Shown: positions 18,052-26,880, counted from the first letter of the stretch. The stretch: 32,621 nt of DNA from Bacteroidota bacterium (GCA_018267055.1 JAFDZF010000189.1:1-32621); one strand, 5' to 3'. Translations and numbers: made by a program. The notes: generated by a model from the sequence alone, not told the origin.

Positions 18052-18100
18052 GCAGCTTCCCTAGGCCCAAGGCCTGCATGAGCGCCTGACCCCGATCCGT

Positions 18101-18115
18101 CGCGTTCGTAACGCG
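18101..18115. other. Hairpin downstream of the nuclease-like gene
   Basis: CGCGTT, loop CGT, AACGCG. It lies between the stop of the minus-strand gene at 18145 and the next promoter, and may end that transcript. There is no T tract. Confidence 0.35.
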
Positions 18116-18144
18116 GACGTCCCGAGAACAGCATTCTCAACGTC

Positions 18145-19152
18145 CTACTCCGGCTCCACCCGCCCCGCCGCCTCCTTCGCCATCTTCAGCTGCTCCTCCT
18201 CCGCCGCCAGCACGGCCTTCAGGCTATCGCTGACGTCCTTTTGCTCGAAGCGGTCCAGGTCGGGCTGGCCGGCATCCACCCAGGCGGAGTACCAGCAGCT
18301 GCCCAGGGTGATGATGGCCGCGTTCATCCGGCGCTCCACCAGCCCGGCCATGCTTTCCTCGTAGGCCCGGGTGAACTCCTGGGAGTAGAACCGCATGCTG
18401 CCCCGGCCGCGGTCCTCGAACACGTACTTCTTGTCCTCGGGAAAGCGGTCCTGCAGCTCGCGCTCCCGGGTGAACACCGTGTCCAGCGCCTGGTGGCTGG
18501 CGTGCACGGCGGTCCAGGCGGCGTCCAGCGGGCTGTCGAGATAGCGGGCGCGGCCCGTGAAATGGTCGTAGCCGTCGGCGCTCAGCTCGGGGATGCGGCT
18601 TTCCCAGAAGGCGTGGATGCCGTGCTGGCCGGTCAGCTGCCCGTTATAGTTCTCGGTGGTGTGCAGCGGCACGTGCGCGTCGGCCACATAATGCCCCAGC
18701 TCCGCGCTGTAATAGAGGATGCGGTCCACGCTGCCGCGCTGGAAGGCGTTCACCAGCCGGGCGTATTCCACCTGGATGTGCCAGGGCACGATGCCGTAGG
18801 CCTGCAGGGTGTCCTCGGTGAACTTCTTCACCGCCATGTCCCAGGTGCGGGGCACCTCGGCGAAGGGGTCCTGACCCGGCTGCACGTAGTGGTCGATGTC
18901 GATGTAGTGGCGGGGCGCCTCGGCGGCCACGGCGTAGCGGCGGCGGTCCGGGTCCACCGCGTGGTCGGTGAGGTAGTCGATGTGCCGCTTGTAGAAGCCG
19001 AACAGGGCCGGCGGCAGCGTGAAGCAGGCCATCCGGTTGATCCGCTTGTGGCCGTAGAAGCCCCAGGCGCCCGCATCCTCCCGCACGCAGAGCGGCCACG
19101 CGATCCCCAAGAGCGCGACGGCCAGGAGCGAGCGGGGCAGCAGGCGTCGCAT
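18145..19152 (-). CDS. S1/P1 nuclease- or zinc-dependent phospholipase C-like secreted protein
   Basis: 335 residues with a signal peptide ending near DAGA. The mature chain would start at Trp30 (WGFYGHKRINRMA), and an N-terminal Trp that binds zinc is the hallmark of this fold. Further metal ligands are seen in HYIDIDHY (82-89) and ELGHYVADAHVPLH (His154, Asp158, His160, His164), then HGIHAFWES (His177, His180, Glu184). These are the trinuclear zinc-site residues, so the enzyme looks active on phosphodiesters (nucleic acid or phospholipid) in the periplasm or outside. The family split between nuclease and phospholipase cannot be made by eye. The C-terminus has a charged helical tail. It follows the phosphosulfolactate phosphatase gene by 12 bases on the same strand. 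Confidence 0.85.
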   Translation of the reverse strand: MRRLLPRSLLAVALLGIAWPLCVREDAGAWGFYGHKRINRMACFTLPPALFGFYKRHIDYLTDHAVDPDRRRYAVAAEAPRHYIDIDHYVQPGQDPFAEVPRTWDMAVKKFTEDTLQAYGIVPWHIQVEYARLVNAFQRGSVDRILYYSAELGHYVADAHVPLHTTENYNGQLTGQHGIHAFWESRIPELSADGYDHFTGRARYLDSPLDAAWTAVHASHQALDTVFTRERELQDRFPEDKKYVFEDRGRGSMRFYSQEFTRAYEESMAGLVERRMNAAIITLGSCWYSAWVDAGQPDLDRFEQKDVSDSLKAVLAAEEEQLKMAKEAAGRVEPE

Positions 19153-19164
19153 GGCCGGGAGGGG

Positions 19165-19914
19165 TCAGACGGGCATCTTCACCAGCTTGCCATCGCGGAG
19201 CATGGGGATGGCGCGGGCCTGGTCGGGCGTGAGGCAGTACTTCACGTCGTCCAGCAGGTTCAGCTCTTTCAGGCGCTTGCGGCGCGGCGCGGCCTTGAGG
19301 ATGCTCATCACGTTGTCGCGCGCCGCCAGGTAGAGGTACTTGCTGGCGATGCTGCTGTCCTCCTCCACCCCGAACTTGCCGCTCTCCAGCAGCCGGTCCA
19401 TCACCGCCCCGGCGAACACGCTGTCCTCCAGGCTGAACTTGTCCTTCCAGCCCGAGCACAGCAGCAGGATGTTGTCGTTCTGCTGCAGCAGCCAGTCGGT
19501 GAGCGCGGTGAGGTTGAGGAAGGAGCCGATGACCAGCTTGCGCGCATCGCGGGCGAGGTTGATGGCCCGCGTGCCGTTGGTGGTGGTCATCACGATGGTC
19601 TTGTCGTGCAGGTCCATGGCCTTGAAGGCCAGCGGCGAATTGCCCACGGCGAAGCCGTCCACCACTTCGCCGTTGCGCTCAGCCGCGGCGATGTAGCCGT
19701 CGCGCCCGATGTACTGCTGGGCCTCCTCGATGGTGGACACGGGGATGATCTCCTTGACCCCGTGCTCGAAGGCGGCGACCATGGCGCTGGTGGCGCGCAG
19801 GATGTCGATGATGACCACGATGCCCATGTCGGGCCGGTACAGGGGGAACTGCCCCGGGAGGAAACAGGTCTCCACCCGGAAGCTGTAGTCGGCGTTCTGG
19901 CTGATGGCCTTCAT
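19165..19914 (-). CDS. comB: 2-phosphosulfolactate phosphatase
   Basis: 249 residues from the ATG at 19914. The block [33 protein letters not shown] near the N-terminus, with [16 protein letters not shown] and [13 protein letters not shown], is the ComB signature. ComB removes phosphate from 2-phosphosulfolactate in coenzyme M synthesis in archaea; bacterial copies are widespread and may serve sulfolactate or sulfonolipid metabolism. The start overlaps the gcvT stop as ATGA (19911-19914), so translation is likely coupled. No comA or other sulfonate gene is visible nearby. Confidence 0.9.
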   Translation of the reverse strand: MKAISQNADYSFRVETCFLPGQFPLYRPDMGIVVIIDILRATSAMVAAFEHGVKEIIPVSTIEEAQQYIGRDGYIAAAERNGEVVDGFAVGNSPLAFKAMDLHDKTIVMTTTNGTRAINLARDARKLVIGSFLNLTALTDWLLQQNDNILLLCSGWKDKFSLEDSVFAGAVMDRLLESGKFGVEEDSSIASKYLYLAARDNVMSILKAAPRRKRLKELNLLDDVKYCLTPDQARAIPMLRDGKLVKMPV

Positions 19915-21017
19915 GCAAGGGCCTGGTAGAAGGGCAGCTTCACCACGGTGCCGCGCAGCTTCTTGCCGCGCACATCGATCCACAGGGTACTGCCCACGGC
20001 GCTGAGGGCGGTGGGCACGTAGGCCATGCCGATGGGCTTCCGCAGGCTGGGGGCCATGGTGCCGCTGGTGACCTTGCCGATCACGTTCCCGGCCTCGTCC
20101 ACCACGGGGTGGTCGTGGCGGGGGATGCCACGGTCCACCAGCTCGAAGCCGACGAGCTTGCGCTGCACGCCGCTCTCTTTCTGCGCTTTCAAGGCGGTGC
20201 TGTTGGTGAAGTCCTTCGTGAATTTAGTGATCCAGCCCAAGCCCGCCTCCAGGGGCGAGGTGGTGTCGTCGATGTCGTTGCCGTAGAGGCAGAAGCCCAT
20301 CTCCAGGCGCAGGGTGTCGCGCGCGGCCAGGCCGGCCGGCTTGATGCCATGGGCGGCGCCGGCGGCGAAGACCTTCTCCCAGATGTCGACGGCCGCCTCG
20401 TTGGGCATGTAGATCTCGAAGCCGCCCGCGCCGGTATAGCCCGTGGCGCTGATGATGACGTCCTTGTGCCCGGCGAACGTGCCGATCTTGAACGTGTAGT
20501 ACTCCATCGCCTTCAGGTCGACGTCGGTCAGCTTCTGCAGCGCCTCGGCCGCCTTGGGCCCCTGCACGGCCAGCAGCGACATCCCCTCGCTCCGGTCCTC
20601 CATGCGGACACCGCCGGTGTTGTGCTCGGCGATCCAGCTCCAGTCCTTCGCGATGTTGCCGGCGTTCACCACCAGCATGTAGTCCTCGGCGCCGATGCGG
20701 TACACCAGCAGGTCGTCCACGATGCCACCGGTGGCATTGGGCAGGCAGCTGTACTGCACCTTGCCGTCCACCAGCTTGCTCGCGTCGTTGCTGGTGACGC
20801 GCTGGATGAGGTCGAGCGCGCCGGGCCCGGAAAGGAAGAATTCGCCCATGTGGCTCACGTCGAAGACGCCCACGGCGCTGCGCACGGCGAGGTGCTCATC
20901 GTTCACCCCGGTGTACTGCACGGGCATGAGGTAGCCGGCGAAGGGCACCATCTTGGCCCCCAGGGCCTCATGGACGTGCGTGAGCGCGGTCTTTTTCAGT
21001 TCGGTCGTTGCGGTCAT
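19911..21017 (-). CDS. gcvT: Aminomethyltransferase (glycine cleavage system T protein)
   Basis: 368 residues, normal for GcvT. Landmarks seen are [65 protein letters not shown] (folate site region with the catalytic-type Asp), [17 protein letters not shown] and [21 protein letters not shown]. It transfers the aminomethyl carbon from H protein to tetrahydrofolate. The ATG at 21017 overlaps the upstream glycosyltransferase gene by 50 bases; since conserved sequence begins at residue 7, a later start is unlikely. I saw no glycine riboswitch upstream, nor gcvH or gcvP here. Confidence 0.96.
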   Translation of the reverse strand: MTATTELKKTALTHVHEALGAKMVPFAGYLMPVQYTGVNDEHLAVRSAVGVFDVSHMGEFFLSGPGALDLIQRVTSNDASKLVDGKVQYSCLPNATGGIVDDLLVYRIGAEDYMLVVNAGNIAKDWSWIAEHNTGGVRMEDRSEGMSLLAVQGPKAAEALQKLTDVDLKAMEYYTFKIGTFAGHKDVIISATGYTGAGGFEIYMPNEAAVDIWEKVFAAGAAHGIKPAGLAARDTLRLEMGFCLYGNDIDDTTSPLEAGLGWITKFTKDFTNSTALKAQKESGVQRKLVGFELVDRGIPRHDHPVVDEAGNVIGKVTSGTMAPSLRKPIGMAYVPTALSAVGSTLWIDVRGKKLRGTVVKLPFYQALA

Positions 21018-22107
21018 TGGTGCGTTGGTCGATCAGTTCGTTGAAATGGGCCACGTAGCGGTCCTGCCAGGCGCGGAGGCTGTAGCGGTCCTCCACGGTG
21101 CGGCGCGCGGCCACGCCCATCCGGCCGCGAAGCTCGGCATCCTCCACCAAGCGCGAGAGCTTTTCCACCCATTCCTCCGTCGTGGAGGGCAGGAAGCCGT
21201 CGTGGCCGTCGCGGATGATCCCGGTGTTCACGCCCACGGGGCTCATCAGCGTGGGGATGCCCAAGGCCATGTACTGCAGGCCCTTCAGCCCGCACTTGCC
21301 CCGCGCCCACTCGTCGTCGGGCAGGGGCATGATGCCGATGTCCATGGCGCGCAGGTCGTCCAGCTCGGTCTCCTTGCGCCAGGGCAACCCCTGCACGCCC
21401 AGCTCCTCCTCGCGGTAGCTGCCGTCGCCGATGACGCGGACGGCGATGCGGTCGCCGTACTTCGCCTTCAGCACGCGCAGGGCGGGGATGGCATAGCGGA
21501 AATGCTGGATGGTGGTGATGCTGCCGCTCCAGCCGATGACCACCGGGCCGGACGGCCGCTCCCCCGTGCGGGGCAGGTATTCGTCCGTGTCGATGGTGGT
21601 GGGCACGATGGCGGTGGCCGGGTTGAAGCGCCGGGCATAGTCCGCCAGGTAGGCGTTGCCGGCGAAGACGCGGTCGCTGAGGGCGATCAGCTTGCTGGTC
21701 TTGCCCGGGTCCTTGATCCACTTCCACCGCCGGTTGGCCTCGCTCACGCTCATCAGCCACACCGCGTCGTCGAAGTCGAAGATGAGCCGGGCCCGCGAGC
21801 GGCGGAAGCGCTCCTCGTAGCGGATGCTCCGGGTCATCAGCGCTTCGCGGTAGATGAAGATGACGTCGTAGTCGTCCATGCGCTCCACGTCGCGCTGGCG
21901 CACGGCGTGGCAGCGGCGCACGAAGCGGGCCTTCTCCCAGTAGTTGCCCTTCTGGTAGAGGATGCGGTCGTCGTCCGCGTTCGCCAGGGGGCTGTGGTCG
22001 CATCGCCACCCGGCGCGCTCCAGCGCGGGCATGTACTGCTCGAAGCGGAAGCGCTGCCCGGGCGAACGGTCGGGCCGGTGCTGGGTGATGAAGAGGACGC
22101 GGGGCAT
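20968..22107 (-). CDS. Glycosyltransferase (GT4-like)
   Basis: 379 residues from the ATG at 22107 ([22 protein letters not shown]). The N-terminal Rossmann half is followed by linker [13 protein letters not shown], then [15 protein letters not shown]. The C-terminal donor-binding half has [39 protein letters not shown], typical of GT-B enzymes of the GT4 clan. It probably adds sugars to a surface polysaccharide; donor and acceptor are unknown. Upstream is a TTTATTTG box (minus strand, about 22147-22154). Its 3' end overlaps gcvT by 50 bases, which joins an envelope gene to a metabolic one in one transcript. Confidence 0.88.
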   Translation of the reverse strand: MPRVLFITQHRPDRSPGQRFRFEQYMPALERAGWRCDHSPLANADDDRILYQKGNYWEKARFVRRCHAVRQRDVERMDDYDVIFIYREALMTRSIRYEERFRRSRARLIFDFDDAVWLMSVSEANRRWKWIKDPGKTSKLIALSDRVFAGNAYLADYARRFNPATAIVPTTIDTDEYLPRTGERPSGPVVIGWSGSITTIQHFRYAIPALRVLKAKYGDRIAVRVIGDGSYREEELGVQGLPWRKETELDDLRAMDIGIMPLPDDEWARGKCGLKGLQYMALGIPTLMSPVGVNTGIIRDGHDGFLPSTTEEWVEKLSRLVEDAELRGRMGVAARRTVEDRYSLRAWQDRYVAHFNELIDQRTNDRNDRTEKDRAHARP

Positions 22108-22180
22108 GCGGTGGGCTCGGCGGATCCCCTCGGATGCGCCGGCGTTCGCAAATAAACGCAGCTGCCGGCCTTGGGCCATG

Positions 22181-22205
22181 CTGGGCCGTCATCAAGCCGG
22201 CCCAG
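22181..22205 (-). terminator. Hairpin after the epimerase gene
   Basis: CTGGGCCG (22181-22188) and CGGCCCAG (22198-22205), a perfect 8-bp stem with a 9-base loop, 13 bases past the epimerase stop. There is no T tract. Confidence 0.45.
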
Positions 22206-22217
22206 GGCCCGGCCCGG

Positions 22218-23210
22218 TCAGCGCCGCCAGAACGGTGGCAGCTTCTCCTCGATCTCGATGTGGCCGAAGGCCTGGCTCTCCCGGGCCCCGGTGCGCCGGG
22301 CCCATTCCGCCATGCGCCGCAGGCCTTCGTCCAGCGGGGTGTGCTTCCCTGCGCCGAAGATCCGGTGGGCCTTGGCGTGGTCGCTCCAGGCATGCACCAC
22401 CTCGTTGCGGGCCTCCACGTGCAGCAGCTCGCCCTGCACGCCCATGGCGGCCATCACCGCCTGCGCCAGCTGGTTCACCGTGTACGGCGTGTCGGCCCCG
22501 ATGTTGAACACCTCGCCGAAGGCCGCGGGCACGTTCACGCAACTGGCGATGATGGGCGCGATGTCGCCCACGTAGCTGAAGGCCCGCTGCTGCTCGCCGT
22601 CGCCGAAGACGCTCAGGGGCTTCCCCTGCATCAGCTGGTTCATGAAGATGCCCACCACGTTGCGGTAGCGGTCGCCGATGTTCTGGTATTCCCCGTAGAC
22701 GTTGTGCGGGCGGAACACCACGTAGTCCAGCCCGAACATGTGGCGGGCGGCGTACAGGTCCATCTCCACCGCCAGCTTGGCCACGCCGTAGGGGTCCTCC
22801 GGCCGCGGGGCCATGTCCTCCCGCATGGGCGGGTGCAGGGCACCGTAGACGGCGATGCTGCTGGTGAACACGAAGCATTTCACCTTGAAGCGCACGCTGG
22901 CGTTGATCAGGTGGATGCTGCCGATGAGGTTGTTGCGGTAGTTGAACTCGCGGATGAAATGGCTCAGGCCTTCGGCCGCATAGGCCGCCAGGTGGTACAC
23001 ATGGTCGAAGCGGTGCTTCTCGAAGAGCGCATCGATGAGGGCGTAGTCGTTGATGGAGCCGAGGACGAAGGTGGCACGCTCGTCCACCTGGTCCTTGAAG
23101 CCGCCGCTGAGGTCGTCCAGGACCACCACGTCGTGCCCCAGGGCCAGGAGCTCCTTCACCACGTGGGCACCCATGAAGCCGGCACCGCCGGTGACGAGGG
23201 AAACAGGCAT
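22218..23210 (-). CDS. NAD-dependent sugar epimerase/dehydratase (extended SDR)
   Basis: 330 residues from the ATG at 23210 (MPVSLVTGGAGFMGAHVV). The NAD loop GGAGFMG is near the N-terminus, VYHLAAYAAEG marks the beta-4 region, and FTSSIAVYGAL holds the catalytic Ser region. The catalytic pair is in PYGVAKLAVE (YxxxK). PHNVYGEYQNIGDRYRNVVGIFMNQ and FNIGADTPYTV follow UDP-glucose 4-epimerase relatives. The product should be an isomerised or dehydrated nucleotide sugar for glycan synthesis. It is divergent from the CapD-type gene. Confidence 0.92.
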   Translation of the reverse strand: MPVSLVTGGAGFMGAHVVKELLALGHDVVVLDDLSGGFKDQVDERATFVLGSINDYALIDALFEKHRFDHVYHLAAYAAEGLSHFIREFNYRNNLIGSIHLINASVRFKVKCFVFTSSIAVYGALHPPMREDMAPRPEDPYGVAKLAVEMDLYAARHMFGLDYVVFRPHNVYGEYQNIGDRYRNVVGIFMNQLMQGKPLSVFGDGEQQRAFSYVGDIAPIIASCVNVPAAFGEVFNIGADTPYTVNQLAQAVMAAMGVQGELLHVEARNEVVHAWSDHAKAHRIFGAGKHTPLDEGLRRMAEWARRTGARESQAFGHIEIEEKLPPFWRR

Positions 23211-23284
23211 GGAAGGGATGTTGCGGCCGTAAAGATGGACGGTTGTCCCGAAGACGGGCCGGATTGCCTGCGGAAGCCACAAGC

Positions 23285-23317
23285 TTGGGGCGGGAAGCCC
23301 GGGCCGGGATACCTTCG
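23285..23317 (+). promoter_or_regulatory. Candidate promoter of the UDP-sugar dehydratase gene
   Basis: TTG at 23285-23287, 22-base spacer, TACCTTCG at 23310-23317. The ATG at 23323 follows after 5 bases, so the transcript would have almost no leader. Confidence 0.55.
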
Positions 23318-23322
23318 CCGCC

Positions 23323-25197
23323 ATGGCCTTGATGCGTTCGGTCCCCCGCTGGGCGATCCTGCTCATCGACATGGGGCTGTGCGCCCTCTCGCTGCTGGCC
23401 GCCTACCAGCTCCGCTTCAACTTCCACGTGCCGGCCAACGAGTACGCGCTGCTCTGGCCCGTGCTGCCGGTGTTCTTCGCCGTGCGCCTGGGGTGGCACC
23501 TCGCGGCGGGGGTGCACCGCGGCATGGTGCGCTACACCAGCACGGAGGACGCCCGCCGCATCTTCCTCACCGTGCTGGCCGGCAGCGGCACGCTCGCCCT
23601 GCTGAACGTGGGCCGCTATTATGCGGTGGACGGCGCCTTCGTCCTCCCCTATTCGGTGATCATCATCGACTTCATGGCCACCGCCATGCTGATGATCGCC
23701 TCGCGCATCGCGGTGAAGCTGCTCTACCTGCGCACCCGCGGCGGCGACAAGGACATCAAGCGCGTGGTGCTCTATGGCGCCGGGCGCTCGGGGCTCATCA
23801 CCAAGCGCACGCTGGAGCGCGAAGGCACGGCGCGCTACCAGGTGGAGGCCTTCATCGACGACGACCCCGGCAAGGTGGGCAAGCGCCTCGAAGGCGTGCT
23901 GATCTCGTCCTCCGGCCAGCTGCCCGCTCTCCTGGCCGATGGCGGCGTCGACCAGGTCATCATCACCATCCAGCAGCCCGGCACCGAGAACCGCCGCAAG
24001 GTGGTCGACATGGCGATGGCCGCGAAGACGCAGGTGCTCACCGTGCCCCCGGTGAACGACTGGATCAACGGCCAGCTCAGCAGCGGCCAGATCCGCGAGG
24101 TGCGCATCGAGGACCTGCTGGGCCGCGCGCCCATCACCCTGGAGGACGCGCAGGTGAAGGCGCGCTTCGCCGGCAAGCGCGTGCTGGTGAGCGGGGCCGC
24201 GGGCAGCATCGGCAGCGAGCTGGTCCGCCAGCTGATCGCCCTGGGGGCGGCCGAGACCATCCTGCTCGACATCGCCGAAAGCGCCCTCTACGACGTGGAG
24301 ATGGAGCTGCGGCGCAAGGGCTTCACGGCCTTCCGCCCGGTGATCGGCGACGTGCGCGACCGGGACGCGATGGACGCCCTGTTCGCCGCCGTGCGGCCCG
24401 AGGTGGTGTTCCACGCCGCGGCCTACAAGCACGTGCCGCTGATGGAGGCGCAGCCCGACCAGGCCGTGCGCACCAACGTGGGCGGCTCGCGCATCCTGGC
24501 CGACCTCGCCATCGCCCACGGCGTGCAGGAGTTCATCCTGGTGAGCACCGACAAGGCCGTGAACCCCACCAGCGTGATGGGGGCGAGCAAGCGCGTGGCC
24601 GAGCTGTACGTGCAGAGCCTGGGGACAGGCGGCACCCGCTTCGTCACCACCCGCTTCGGCAACGTGCTGGGCAGCAACGGCTCGGTGATCCCCCTCTTCC
24701 GCAAGCAGATCGCCGAGGGCGGCCCCGTGACCGTGACCCATCCGGAGGTGACGCGCTTCTTCATGACCATCCCCGAGGCCTGCCGCCTGGTGCTGGAGGC
24801 CGCCACCATGGGCAAGGGTGGCGAGATCTACGTGTTCGACATGGGCGAGCCGATGCGCATCGCCGACCTGGCCGACCGGATGATCCGCCTCAGCGGCAAG
24901 GAGCCGGGGCGCGATATCGCCGTCCACTTCACCGGCCTGCGCCCGGGCGAGAAGCTCTACGAAGAGCTGCTGGCCACGCAGGAGAACACCCTGCCGACCC
25001 ATCATCCGCGCATCCTCATCGGCCGCACCCGCGAGGCCGCGCCCGCCGTGGTGCGCGCCGCGGTGGACGAGCTGCTGGCGGCCGCCGGTCACGGCGATAC
25101 CGACGCCTGCGTCCGCGGCATGAAGGCCCTGGTGCCCGAGTACCGGAGCCTCAATTCCACCTACAGTAATTTCGACCCGCCTTCGCCGATGCCCTGA
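23323..25197 (+). CDS. Membrane UDP-GlcNAc 4,6-dehydratase-type protein (CapD/WbpM/PglF family)
   Basis: 624 residues, the length of full-size membrane-bound members. Four hydrophobic segments span about residues 10-135. A first Rossmann-like domain has VVLYGAGRSG (148-157). The catalytic SDR domain starts at VLVSGAAGSIGSELVRQL (287-304), followed by VVFHAAAYKHVPLMEAQP. The motif STDKAVNPTSVMGASKR carries Met in place of the usual Tyr of YxxxK, as is normal for this family. It should convert UDP-GlcNAc to the 4-keto-6-deoxy sugar. Downstream sugars could be bacillosamine, QuiNAc or FucNAc. An aminotransferase and a small sugar-phosphate transferase fitting this route lie 4-7 kb away. Confidence 0.94.
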   Translation: MALMRSVPRWAILLIDMGLCALSLLAAYQLRFNFHVPANEYALLWPVLPVFFAVRLGWHLAAGVHRGMVRYTSTEDARRIFLTVLAGSGTLALLNVGRYYAVDGAFVLPYSVIIIDFMATAMLMIASRIAVKLLYLRTRGGDKDIKRVVLYGAGRSGLITKRTLEREGTARYQVEAFIDDDPGKVGKRLEGVLISSSGQLPALLADGGVDQVIITIQQPGTENRRKVVDMAMAAKTQVLTVPPVNDWINGQLSSGQIREVRIEDLLGRAPITLEDAQVKARFAGKRVLVSGAAGSIGSELVRQLIALGAAETILLDIAESALYDVEMELRRKGFTAFRPVIGDVRDRDAMDALFAAVRPEVVFHAAAYKHVPLMEAQPDQAVRTNVGGSRILADLAIAHGVQEFILVSTDKAVNPTSVMGASKRVAELYVQSLGTGGTRFVTTRFGNVLGSNGSVIPLFRKQIAEGGPVTVTHPEVTRFFMTIPEACRLVLEAATMGKGGEIYVFDMGEPMRIADLADRMIRLSGKEPGRDIAVHFTGLRPGEKLYEELLATQENTLPTHHPRILIGRTREAAPAVVRAAVDELLAAAGHGDTDACVRGMKALVPEYRSLNSTYSNFDPPSPMP

Positions 25198-25217
25198 ACG
25201 GCGGAGCGCCCGGAACC

Positions 25218-25622
25218 ATGACGCGCGACAAGAACCTGGAGATCGGCCGGCTGCAAAAGGAGATCGGCGACCACATCGGCGTTGGGGCCGACAGCCTGAT
25301 GTTCAACTACGTGGAGAAGGACGGCGAAGCCACCAAGCTCTACCTCATCACGCTGAACCCCCGCCACAACCAGAGCTTCCTCTTCCATGCCACCGAAGGC
25401 AGCGACAAGGGCGAGGCCCTGCGCGAGATGCTCGAGTACGTGCGCACCTACAAGGAACGGACGAGCAGCTACACCGTGCAATGGAGCGCCCGCGGCGAGA
25501 ACGTGCTGAACACCTCGTACTTCCGCGCCAAGAACGTGCTCGAGGCCCTCGACAAGCTCTTCTACGACCGCGACCCGAACAGCATCACGGTGTTCTCGGT
25601 GATCCTCAACCCCATTTCCTGA
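25218..25622 (+). CDS. Small conserved-looking protein of unknown function
   Basis: 134 residues, starting MTRDKNLEIGRLQKEIGDHIG, 20 bases after the dehydratase stop. I recognise no family. The composition is soluble with mixed helix and strand: SLMFNYVEKDGEATKLYLITLNP, then a helical KGEALREMLEYVRTYKER, then SYTVQWSARGENVLNTSYF and a final strand SITVFSVILNPIS. There is no signal peptide or membrane segment and only weakly placed His residues. Codon use matches neighbours, so it is a real gene. It may be co-transcribed with the dehydratase. Confidence 0.8.
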   Translation: MTRDKNLEIGRLQKEIGDHIGVGADSLMFNYVEKDGEATKLYLITLNPRHNQSFLFHATEGSDKGEALREMLEYVRTYKERTSSYTVQWSARGENVLNTSYFRAKNVLEALDKLFYDRDPNSITVFSVILNPIS

Positions 25623-25625
25623 ACA

Positions 25626-25693
25626 CGAGCCACGAGCCTTGAGCCCCGAGCTTATGCTCGGTATCAAGCTTGAGGCCCATGGCCAGTGGCTCG
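25626..25693. repeat. Nested inverted repeat built from GAGCC words
   Basis: Three nested stems: CGAGCCAC/GTGGCTCG (25626-25633, 25686-25693), CTTGA/TCAAG (25638-25642, 25664-25668) and CCGAGC/GCTCGG (25646-25651, 25656-25661) with loop TTAT. It fills almost the whole 84-base gap between two plus-strand genes and ends next to the TGCATTCG box at 25698-25705. Confidence 0.6.
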
Positions 25694-25706
25694 AAGCTGC
25701 ATTCGT

Positions 25707-26120
25707 ATGAGAACGAAGACCGCGATCCAGATCCGCTTCAACGACATCGACATGGCGCGGCACGTGCACAACGCCGTGTACCTCTCCTACTTCGAGCAGG
25801 GTCGCATGGCGTTCCTCCGCGGCTTCATCGAGAAGGAGCACGACTGGCGCACGCTGGGGCTGATCCTCGCCCGCAACGAGGTGGACTACCGCATCCCCGT
25901 GCACCTCGGCGACGACGTGGAGGTGGAGACCTGGTGCAGCAACATCGGCACCAAGAGCTTCGACCTCAGCTACGGCCTGTTCGTGACGAAGGACGGCCGC
26001 CGCAACCTGCATTGCCAGGGCCGCAGCGTGATGGTCTGCTTCGACTATGAACGGAACGCCAGCATCCAGGTGCCCACCGCCTGGCGCACGGCTTTGGCAC
26101 GAATGATGGAGAACGACTAG
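25707..26120 (+). CDS. Acyl-CoA thioesterase-like hotdog protein (4HBT family)
   Basis: 137 residues from the ATG at 25707 (MRTKTAIQIRFNDIDMARHVHNAVYLSYFEQGR). RFNDIDMARHVHNAVYLSYFEQGRM is the classic 4HBT active-site block: the Asp aligned with the catalytic residue, then the HVHNA loop. DYRIPVHLGDDVEVETW and IGTKSFDLSYG continue the hotdog strands. Relatives hydrolyse acyl-CoA thioesters in the cytoplasm. It is followed after 8 bases by the DUF4197 gene. Confidence 0.92.
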   Translation: MRTKTAIQIRFNDIDMARHVHNAVYLSYFEQGRMAFLRGFIEKEHDWRTLGLILARNEVDYRIPVHLGDDVEVETWCSNIGTKSFDLSYGLFVTKDGRRNLHCQGRSVMVCFDYERNASIQVPTAWRTALARMMEND

Positions 26121-26128
26121 CCATCCCC

Positions 26129-26866
26129 ATGAAGCACCTGTCCACCCTTTCCCTGCTGCTGCTCCTCGGCACCGCCGCCCACGCGCAGTTCCCCAAGTCA
26201 TTGAAGGATGCCGCGCAGAAGGCCACCGGCAAGGGCGGGTCCACCTCGGGCCTGACCAATGCCGACGTGGTGGCCGGGCTGAAGGAGGCCCTGGACAAAG
26301 GGACCGAGCGCTCGGTCTCGCTGGCCTCGGCCGCCGACGGCTTCTGGAAGAACGACCGCATCCGCATCCCCTTCCCTCCGGAGGCCGAGAAGATGAAGAC
26401 CACGCTGAAGGGCATCGGCATGACCAAGCAGGTGGACGAGTTCGAGCTCACCATGAACCGCGCCGCCGAGACGGCCGCGAAGGAGGCCGTGCCCGTGTTC
26501 CTCGAAGCGATCAAGGGGATGAGCATCGGTGACGGCTTCGCCATCCTGAAGGGCGGGGACAATGCCGCGACGAACTACCTGAAGGAGAAGACCACCGCGA
26601 ACCTCACCACCCGGTTCCGCCCCATCGTGGAGAAGGCCACGCAACAGGTCGCCCTCACCAGCTACTGGACGCCGCTGGCCAATGGCTACAACAAGGCCGG
26701 CGCCTTCACCGGGGCCAAGGCCGTGGACCCCGATCTCGACGCCTACGTGACTCAGAAGGCCATCGACGGCCTCTTCGTGCTGATCGCCGACGAGGAGCAG
26801 AAGATCCGCAAGGACCCCATGGCGCAGACCACCGACCTGCTGCGGAAGGTGTTCGGGGGACAATAG
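26129..26866 (+). CDS. DUF4197 domain secreted protein
   Basis: 245 residues with a signal peptide (LSTLSLLLLLGTAAHAQ) and cleavage expected before QFPKSL. The mature sequence is helical and matches the DUF4197 pattern: GLTNADVVAGLKEALDKGTERSV, IRIPFPPEAEKM, FELTMNRAAETAAKEAVPVF, YLKEKTTANLTTRFRPIV and YVTQKAIDGLFVLIADEEQKIRKDP. The family has no established function. Its start is 8 bases after the thioesterase stop, so the two are probably one transcript. Confidence 0.93.
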   Translation: MKHLSTLSLLLLLGTAAHAQFPKSLKDAAQKATGKGGSTSGLTNADVVAGLKEALDKGTERSVSLASAADGFWKNDRIRIPFPPEAEKMKTTLKGIGMTKQVDEFELTMNRAAETAAKEAVPVFLEAIKGMSIGDGFAILKGGDNAATNYLKEKTTANLTTRFRPIVEKATQQVALTSYWTPLANGYNKAGAFTGAKAVDPDLDAYVTQKAIDGLFVLIADEEQKIRKDPMAQTTDLLRKVFGGQ

Positions 26867-26880
26867 GAACGCCCGCCGAT

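Noticed and set aside
21017-21100. Glycine riboswitch upstream of gcvT
   Set aside because: The gcvT start lies inside the glycosyltransferase gene, and no tandem aptamer-like structure can fit there.
22134-25169. Open frames of about 1000 residues on both strands
   Set aside because: They are low-complexity His/Arg/Gly-rich products of high-GC shadow frames, and overlap two genes with full SDR motifs.
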